A stretch of DNA of 64,000 nucleotides, taken from Methylobacterium sp. PvR107 (lineage in GTDB: Bacteria > Pseudomonadota > Alphaproteobacteria > Rhizobiales > Beijerinckiaceae). How positions within the stretch are numbered: the first letter of the stretch is position 1; every line of letters begins with the position of its first letter. Below are positions 58,690-64,000 of this stretch, one piece after another. Location: positions 4,925,501-4,989,500 of the forward strand of contig NZ_JAFIBW010000001.1 in assembly GCF_017833295.1 (NCBI RefSeq), in the 5' to 3' direction. The notes under the pieces are model-generated. The model had not been told where the DNA came from. It did no database searches and saw only the letters and a list, made by a program, of their open reading frames with translations. Position numbers and translations under genes: made by a program.

Positions 58690-59472
58690 TCAGCAGGAGG
58701 CGTGGCCGCATTGGCGCACGTCGGCGATGGTCTTGCGCATCGGCTCGACGCCGACGGCACCGGGGATCACCTCGTCGCCGATGATGAAGGCCGGCGTTCC
58801 GGAGAGGCCCAGACGGTCGCCCAGACCCCGGTTCTCGCTGAGCGCGGTCTTCACCTCGGGAGAGGCCATATCCTTCTGCAGCTTGGCGGTGTCCGCGCCG
58901 AGATCCTTGGCGACCTGGATCGCCCGGGCGCCGTTCACACGGCCCTTGGTCTCCAGGAGCTTCTGGTGGAACTCGAACAGCTTGTCGCCCTTGAGTTGCT
59001 GGCGGACCGCGATCGCCACCTGGCTGGCCTCGAGCGATTCCGGGCCGAGCACCGGGAAGTCTTTGATCACCACCCGCAGCTTCGGGTCGGACTTGATCAG
59101 CGCCTGGATGTCTCCGAGCGCCTTCCGGCAGTAGCCGCAATTATAATCGAAGAACTCGACCATCGTGATGTCGCCGGTGGGATTGCCGGCGACCACGTCA
59201 TGGGGGCCGTTGAGGAGCGCGTCGCGCGACTCCTTGAGGGCGGCGGCCTGGGCGAGGCGCTGCGTCTCGGTCTGCTGCTTCTCGGCCTCGGCGAGGGCCT
59301 CTTGAAGCACCTCGGGGTGCTTGATCAGGTAATCCTTGACGATGGCCTCGATGCCGGCGCGCTGCGCATCCGTGAAGGGCGCGGCGGGCGCCGCCGCATT
59401 CTGGGCGAGCGCCGGGACGGCGGCGAGGCCGAGCGCCAGGGCCAGCGCGGGCAGGGGGCGGATGAAGGGCAT
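58690..59472 (-). CDS. DsbA-family periplasmic thiol oxidoreductase with ScsC-type N-terminus
   Basis: The 260-residue protein has a signal peptide (LPALALALGLAAVPALAQ), an ScsC_N-like helical segment (DAQRAGIEAIVKDYLIKHPE) and a thioredoxin fold with the active site Cys112-Gly-Tyr-Cys115 in FFDYNCGYCRKALG. The cis-Pro is in LSGTPAFIIGDE. An extra pair of cysteines ends the protein (RQCGHASC). The start ATG 59472 has GAGGA just upstream, better than ATG 59493. It may form or isomerise disulfides in the periplasm. Confidence 0.9.
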   Translation of the reverse strand: MPFIRPLPALALALGLAAVPALAQNAAAPAAPFTDAQRAGIEAIVKDYLIKHPEVLQEALAEAEKQQTETQRLAQAAALKESRDALLNGPHDVVAGNPTGDITMVEFFDYNCGYCRKALGDIQALIKSDPKLRVVIKDFPVLGPESLEASQVAIAVRQQLKGDKLFEFHQKLLETKGRVNGARAIQVAKDLGADTAKLQKDMASPEVKTALSENRGLGDRLGLSGTPAFIIGDEVIPGAVGVEPMRKTIADVRQCGHASC

Positions 59473-59561
59473 GGATCCTCGCTTGCGCGGCAAGCCGGCC
59501 CGCGCCTGGCGCGAGCGGTAGGGGCTGGGTTAGGCGTTTTCGCGGCATCCGGTCAAATCCC

Positions 59562-59660
59562 GCGGCGCCCGGGATCCAGAGCCGCCGATGCATCAAGGGC
59601 TGGCACAACCTGCCCGTCTGGATTCCGGGTTCGCCTGCGGCGCCCCGGAAAGGCGGGACG
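59562..59660. repeat. Second-family palindromic element (copy B)
   Basis: GCGGCGCCCGGGATCCAGAG on the left faces TCTGGATTCCGGGTTCGCCT and GCGGCGCCCCGGAAAGG on the right. It is the same design as 49951-50058 and 61812-61926. Confidence 0.55.
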
Positions 59661-59781
59661 GGTGTCGTGAAAGGCTTAGCCACGCGCTCGACGCGTGGAG
59701 GCTTGGCGCCGGCTTGAGGCGGGAACCGCGAGGGTCTAACCCCCCCGGACCGCGGCTTCGCCCGGCGCAGAGCAGAACCCC

Positions 59782-60936
59782 ATGACCCCGATCTCCCGGC
59801 GGGCCGCCGCCGTCCAGCCGTTCCTCGCCATGGACGTCATGGCCGCCGCGGCCGCCAAGGCGCGCGCGGGCGACGACGTGGTGCGCATGGAGGTCGGCCA
59901 GCCCTCGGCGCCGGCGCCGCGCGCGGTGATCGCGGCCGCACAGGCGGCTCTCGCCACCGGCCGCGTCCCCTACACGGAAGCTCTCGGCTTGCCCGCCCTG
60001 CGCGAACGGATCGCCCGCGACTACGCCGAGCGACACGGTGTCTCGGTCAGCCCGGAGCGGGTCGTGATCACCACTGGCTCCTCGGCGGGGTTCGTGCTCG
60101 CCTTCATGAGCCTGTTCGATGCCGGCGCCCGCGTGGCGGTCCCGCAACCGGGCTACCCGGCCTATCGCAGCATCCTGGCCGCCCTCGACCTCGTGCCCGC
60201 CCCGATGGTCCTGCGCGCAGCGGACCGCTTCGCACCGACCGCTGCCCTGCTGCGCGAAACGCATGCCCGGGAGCCGGTGGCCGGCGCCCTGGTGATGAGC
60301 CCGGCAAACCCGTCGGGCACCGTGATCTCCGAGGCCGCCCTGCGCGACCTCTGCGCGGCCGCGCGCGCGCTGGACCTGCCCCTGATCTCCGACGAGATCT
60401 ATCACGGCCTCAGCTACGGCGTCCCGACGGTGACGGCGCTGCGCTTCGATCCCGAAGCCGTGATCATCAATTCCTTCTCGAAGTACCATTGCATGACCGG
60501 CTGGCGGGTCGGCTGGATGGTCGTGCCGGAGGCGCTGGTCCGCCCGATCGAGCGGCTCGCGCAGAACCTCTACATCTCGGCGCCCTACCTCTCGCAGGTC
60601 GGTGCCCTGGCGGCCTTCGACGCGACGGAGGAGCTCGATGCGGTGCGCGACAGCTACGCGCGCAACCGTGCGATCCTGCTCGGCGCGCTGCCCGGCCTCG
60701 GACTCGGGCGCGTCCACCCGGCGGACGGCGCGTTCTATCTCTACGCCGACGTGTCGGGCCTCACGAACGACGCCTCGACCTTCTGCCGGCGGATGCTGGA
60801 CGAGGCCCTCGTCGCGGCGACCCCGGGCCTCGACTTCGACCCGGAGCTGGGCCACCACCACGTCCGGTTTTCGTTCGCCGGCTCGGAGGCCGAGTGCCGC
60901 GAGGCGGTGGCGCGGCTCCGGCTCTGGCTGCGCTGA
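59782..60936 (+). CDS. Fold-type I PLP-dependent aminotransferase
   Basis: The 384-residue enzyme belongs to the class I/II aminotransferases. The PLP Schiff-base Lys234 is in NSFSKYHCMTGWRVGW, Asp204/Tyr207 in LISDEIYHGL stack on the cofactor, and PANPSGTVI and GQPSAPAP are family segments. The substrate (aspartate, alanine or aromatic) cannot be assigned. A perfect 7-bp hairpin (CCACGCG/CGCGTGG, 59680-59698) lies about 85 bp upstream. It converges with gph, with 4 bases between. Confidence 0.92.
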   Translation: MTPISRRAAAVQPFLAMDVMAAAAAKARAGDDVVRMEVGQPSAPAPRAVIAAAQAALATGRVPYTEALGLPALRERIARDYAERHGVSVSPERVVITTGSSAGFVLAFMSLFDAGARVAVPQPGYPAYRSILAALDLVPAPMVLRAADRFAPTAALLRETHAREPVAGALVMSPANPSGTVISEAALRDLCAAARALDLPLISDEIYHGLSYGVPTVTALRFDPEAVIINSFSKYHCMTGWRVGWMVVPEALVRPIERLAQNLYISAPYLSQVGALAAFDATEELDAVRDSYARNRAILLGALPGLGLGRVHPADGAFYLYADVSGLTNDASTFCRRMLDEALVAATPGLDFDPELGHHHVRFSFAGSEAECREAVARLRLWLR

Positions 60937-60940
60937 CGGC

Positions 60941-61639
60941 TCAGGCCGCCTCCACCGGCACGAGCGCGCCGACCGCCTCGGGCAGCTGCGAGAAATGCTC
61001 GATCACCCGGTCGGGCCCGAGTTCGGTCACCGGCCGGTCCGTGTAGCCGAAGGTCACGGCGACCACCGGAATGCCGGCGGCCTTGGCGGTGTCGATATCG
61101 GTCCGGGAATCGCCGACCATCACGGCCCGCGCCGGGTCACCCCCGGCGCGGGCGATCGTCTCGATGAGGTGGCGCGGGTCGGGCTTGAACTGCGGAAAGG
61201 TGTCGCGGCCGCAGATCGCCGCGAACCGGTCGCCGATCCCCAGGATCCGCAGCAGCTCCACCGACTGGCCCTCGTACTTGTTGGTGCAGACCGCGAGGCG
61301 GAAGCCCGCCGCCTCCAGCGCGTCGAGCGCCTCGACCACGCCCGGGTACAGGTGGGACGTGTCGGCGAGGTGTTCGCCGTAATGGGCGATGAAAGCGTCG
61401 AACAGCCGGTCGTGGTCCTCCGGGGCGAGCGAGCGGCCCTCCGCCTCGAAGCCGCGCCGGATCAGCGCCTTGGCGCCGGCACCGATCAGCCCGCGCGCCT
61501 GCGACAGCGGCAGCTCGGCGAGCCCCTCCCGCCTCATCAGCACGTTGAGCGTGCCGATCAGGTCGCCCGCGGTTTCCGCGAGGGTTCCGTCCAGGTCGAA
61601 CACGGCGATCGGCGGGCGGGTCGTCGGTTCGGCGGACAT
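60941..61639 (-). CDS. gph: Phosphoglycolate phosphatase
   Basis: The 232-residue HAD hydrolase has the nucleophile Asp15 and acid/base Asp17 in VFDLDGTLAET, motif II Thr in LAVCTNKYEG, Lys in QFKPDPRHLIETI and motif IV VMVGDSRTDIDTA. The cap domain and the combination of motifs match Gph, which removes 2-phosphoglycolate. Start ATG 61639. Confidence 0.92.
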   Translation of the reverse strand: MSAEPTTRPPIAVFDLDGTLAETAGDLIGTLNVLMRREGLAELPLSQARGLIGAGAKALIRRGFEAEGRSLAPEDHDRLFDAFIAHYGEHLADTSHLYPGVVEALDALEAAGFRLAVCTNKYEGQSVELLRILGIGDRFAAICGRDTFPQFKPDPRHLIETIARAGGDPARAVMVGDSRTDIDTAKAAGIPVVAVTFGYTDRPVTELGPDRVIEHFSQLPEAVGALVPVEAA

Positions 61640-61811
61640 TCTGAGAGGGCTCCTGCTGACTCGCGCCCTCGCTAGCTGGGCCGGCAGACGCGGGCAAGCC
61701 GGGCGACGGGATGGGAGCGGTGCCGTCAGCTCCCTGTTTCGCGCGCATCACAGGCCGCCCGCTTCGAGCGCATCATCCCCCGGCCAGTCACGTTCCGTGA
61801 ATCCCAGTCAC

Positions 61812-61926
61812 CCGTCATTCCGGGTCGCCGCAGGCGAGCCCGGAATCCAGAACCGCCGGCGAAGCCAGATCGTGCACCCGGAGCGCATCTGGATCCCGGG
61901 CTCCGCTGCGCGGCCCTGAAATACGG
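61812..61926. repeat. Second-family palindromic element (copy C)
   Basis: CCGTCATTCCGGGTCGCCGC followed by AGGCGAGCCCGGAATCCAGA forms the left side. TCTGGATCCCGGGCTCCGCT and GCGCGGCCCTGAAATACGG form the inverted right side. It is the best-preserved copy of this family here and fills much of the 413-bp gap between gph and the secreted protein. Confidence 0.6.
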
Positions 61927-62052
61927 AGCAGGTGCGATTGCCCGAACAGGGCCGGCCGCGGAACCTGTACCCGTGCATCTCCCTGCCGGATGCCCCAGAC
62001 TCGCCCGAAAGCCCAGCGACATGCACGGCATACCAGCCCTCCGGGACCGCCG

Positions 62053-62517
62053 ATGAAACCCTCTCTGTCCATCCTCGCCGCTTGCGCCGCGCTTCACGCC
62101 GTGCCGGCCGCCGCGACCTCCTTCGAGTTCGTCCCCGCGCCGCAGATCGACCTCAACCGGATGTACCGCGTCGACAAGGTGACCGGCGAGGTGACGTCCT
62201 GCCAGTACGGTCTTCAGGAATCGGCCGGCGGCATCGGGCAGACAGTCTGCTTCGGGGCGGGCGAGGGCGCGGGTCCGCAGGTCCCGTCGGAATACGGGCT
62301 GGTGGCGAGCCGGCACACCCGTGAGGCTGGCGTCTTCCGGGTGAACTACCGGACCGGCGAGATGAGCATCTGCTTCGTTCTGGTGAAGAAGGAGCAGGTC
62401 GTCTGCACCCAGCAGGGCAAGCCCGGTGCCGAAGGTGCGTCCGACGCGCCGCTGACCGGCCCGGCTCCCGGCCGGGCCGGAGCCAGTGCCACACCGACAC
62501 AGGGCGGGCGGCCGTAA
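62053..62517 (+). CDS. Small secreted protein of unknown function
   Basis: The 154-residue protein has a signal peptide [20 protein letters not shown] cleaved near AAA-TSFEF. The mature part has the repeated pattern [16 protein letters not shown] and [20 protein letters not shown], each with Cys and 'TGEx', which suggests a small beta-structured domain with two disulfides. A Pro/Ala-rich tail follows. I do not recognise a family. The next gene, rpiA, begins 130 bases later. Confidence 0.7.
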   Translation: MKPSLSILAACAALHAVPAAATSFEFVPAPQIDLNRMYRVDKVTGEVTSCQYGLQESAGGIGQTVCFGAGEGAGPQVPSEYGLVASRHTREAGVFRVNYRTGEMSICFVLVKKEQVVCTQQGKPGAEGASDAPLTGPAPGRAGASATPTQGGRP

Positions 62518-62647
62518 CGCGGCATCGTCGCCTCCAGCGTTCCGGTCGGCCCTGTCACGTGCTACGGGCCGGCGAACCTCCGGGGAAAGATCTTCGACCC
62601 ATGACGTGCCATCGTTCGCTCCGTCCCGCCAAGCGGGCACTCTGCCG

Positions 62648-63361
62648 GTGAGCGGGCCGGATCTCCGCCGGGCCGCGGCCGCCCGCGCCCTCGACCTCGT
62701 CGAGCCCGGCATGCGCCTCGGGCTCGGCACCGGATCGACGGCCGCCGCCTTCGTGGCACTTCTCGGCGAACGGGTCCGCACCGGGCTCGACATCGTCGGC
62801 GTGCCGACCTCCGAGGCGACGCGTGCACAGGCCGAGGGCCTCGGCATCCGTCTTGCCACGCTCGACACGATGCCCGAACTCGACCTGACCATCGACGGCG
62901 CCGACGAGGTCGACGACCAGCTGCGGCTGATCAAGGGCGGCGGCGCGGCGCTCCTGCGCGAGAAGATCGTCGCCTGCGCGAGCCGCCGCATGGTGGTCAT
63001 CGCCGATGCCGCCAAGCGCGTCAGCCGCCTCGGCGCCTTCCCGCTGCCGATCGAGGTCAATCCCTTCGGCCTCACGGCCACCCACCGCGCGGTCGAGGCG
63101 GCGGTCGCGGCTGCCGGCTGCGGAGGCGAAGTCCGGCTGCGCCGCCACGACGATGGCAAGCCTCTGGTCACCGACGGCGGGCATCATATCCTCGACGCCC
63201 ATCTCGGCGCGATTCCCGATCCGGAAACGCTCGGCGCGGCGCTGTGGTCGGTGCCGGGCGTGGTCGAGCACGGCCTGTTCCTCGGGATCGCCGATGCCGC
63301 CATCCTGGCGGCCGCGCGGGACGGGCAGGCCGAGGTCACCGTTCTCGGCAGCCTCGCCTGA
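62648..63361 (+). CDS. rpiA: Ribose-5-phosphate isomerase A
   Basis: The 237-residue enzyme interconverts ribose-5-phosphate and ribulose-5-phosphate. Phosphate-binding and active-site parts are [37 protein letters not shown] and [18 protein letters not shown] and [11 protein letters not shown] complete it. The start is taken at GTG 62648, the only fitting start after the intergenic region; the longer reading from 62486 is Arg/Ser-rich and overlaps the previous gene. Confidence 0.94.
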   Translation: MSGPDLRRAAAARALDLVEPGMRLGLGTGSTAAAFVALLGERVRTGLDIVGVPTSEATRAQAEGLGIRLATLDTMPELDLTIDGADEVDDQLRLIKGGGAALLREKIVACASRRMVVIADAAKRVSRLGAFPLPIEVNPFGLTATHRAVEAAVAAAGCGGEVRLRRHDDGKPLVTDGGHHILDAHLGAIPDPETLGAALWSVPGVVEHGLFLGIADAAILAAARDGQAEVTVLGSLA

Positions 63362-63404
63362 GGCGCCACCCTCCTCGCAGGCCCTCCTCGCAAGAAAGTC
63401 CAGC

Positions 63405-63980
63405 ATGTCCCGACGCCTCACCGCCGCGCCCAGCCTCGCGCTCGGCCTCGCGCTTCTGGCACTCCCCCACGCGGCCTTCGCCCAGGCGAACAAGGGCGGC
63501 GCGGCCAAGCCGGCGGCACAGCCGAGCACACCGGCCGCCAATACTCCGGCCGCTTCGGCCTACACGCCGAGTCACCTCGCGCTCGCCCGTGAGGTGATGC
63601 TCAGCTCCGGCATCGCCCGCTCGTTCGACTCGGTGCTGCCCGCCTTTGCCGAGCAGATCCGCAAGCAGTCGGTGACCCGGCCGGAGCTGGCCAAGGATCT
63701 CGATGAGGTCCTGGCCTCGCTGCAGCCGGAAATGGAGCTGCAGAAGCAGCGGATGATCGACATCGCGGCGCGGACCTACGCGGCGAAGTTCTCGGAGGCC
63801 GAGCTGAAGGAGATCGCGACCTTCTTCCGCTCGCCCGCCGGCAAGCACTACGTCGAGGCGCAGCCGCAGCTGCTCGACGAGATGGTGCAGGAGATGCAGG
63901 ACTGGACCCAGGACGTCTCGGAGTACGTGATGGTCCGCGTGCGCGCCGAGATGGGCAAGCGCGGCCACCAGATGCAGTGA
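63405..63980 (+). CDS. DUF2059 secreted protein
   Basis: The 191-residue protein has a signal peptide (LALGLALLALPHAAFAQ), an Ala/Pro-rich spacer and a helical DUF2059 domain, with LAREVMLSSGIARSFDSVLP, TYAAKFSEAELKEIATFFRS and PAGKHYVEAQPQLLDE. DUF2059 proteins are periplasmic and of unknown role. It begins 43 bases after rpiA and is probably cotranscribed, as in related genomes. The short tandem CCTCCTCGCA repeat lies in the gap. Confidence 0.9.
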   Translation: MSRRLTAAPSLALGLALLALPHAAFAQANKGGAAKPAAQPSTPAANTPAASAYTPSHLALAREVMLSSGIARSFDSVLPAFAEQIRKQSVTRPELAKDLDEVLASLQPEMELQKQRMIDIAARTYAAKFSEAELKEIATFFRSPAGKHYVEAQPQLLDEMVQEMQDWTQDVSEYVMVRVRAEMGKRGHQMQ

Positions 63981-64000
63981 GGGCGGCCGCTCCCGGCGGC

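Overview
The window is about 69% G+C and codes densely on both strands. It looks like a chromosomal segment of a Methylobacterium-type alphaproteobacterium (Hyphomicrobiales). The pointers are a B12-dependent ribonucleotide reductase (NrdJ), the Rhizobiales-type block dsbA / accB-accC / aat / DUF2155 / NDUFA12, an FnrL/FnrN-like regulator, and dispersed REP-like palindromes. This genus call is inference from gene content. No tRNA, rRNA, insertion sequence, CRISPR array or prophage was seen.

Layout. (1) 1-7438: malonate use. A GntR regulator and the malonate carrier madLM lie on the minus strand, divergent from mdcA-C-D-E-G-H (malonate decarboxylase); mdcB is missing. (2) 7615-10148: GDP-mannose 4,6-dehydratase and an aldehyde dehydrogenase. 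(3) 10197-14577: respiration and low-oxygen control: a cyanide-insensitive bd-type quinol oxidase (cydA-cydB plus a 42-residue DUF2474 protein), a divergent two-domain Usp and an Fe-S-type Fnr regulator. Two mirror-image Fnr boxes sit between cydA and usp. (4) 14715-20512: a chemoreceptor paired with a sugar-type periplasmic binding protein, then metQ-metN-metI. (5) 21568-27587: an RND efflux permease and adaptor, and a TPR-bearing glycosyltransferase in an A+T-richer patch. (6) 28056-31447: a decayed PRISE-type reductase gene, a one-module HWE-type histidine kinase and a PAS-PAS soluble chemoreceptor. (7) 31974-39253: purine catabolism: urate oxidase divergent from a FAD subunit, an Fe-S/Mo fusion dehydrogenase, an NCS2 permease and guanine deaminase. 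(8) 39229-48311: an extended kdp operon on the minus strand: 27-residue ORF, kdpF, kdpA, 62-residue membrane ORF, kdpB, kdpC, kdpD, kdpE, ptsN. (9) 48597-53937: an orphan Tat-type SsuA-like binding protein and nrdJ. (10) 54451-63980: housekeeping genes: NDUFA12-like, DUF2155, aat, accC, accB, a DsbA-like thiol oxidoreductase, an aminotransferase, gph, a secreted protein, rpiA and DUF2059.

How the parts fit. Malonate is taken up by MadLM and decarboxylated to acetate on the Mdc acyl-carrier protein. The purine cluster would take guanine to xanthine, urate and 5-hydroxyisourate. The Fnr protein probably controls the alternative oxidase and Usp next to it through the paired boxes. The kdp operon carries its own sensor pair and also a PtsN-type EIIA, suggesting a local link between the nitrogen-PTS and potassium uptake. 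The most useful leads are the unannotated small membrane ORFs in the kdp and cyd operons, the symmetrical Fnr boxes, tandem NrdR-like boxes upstream of nrdJ, the missing mdcB, the unusual Fe-S/Mo fusion, and two families of about 90-115 bp palindromic repeats.
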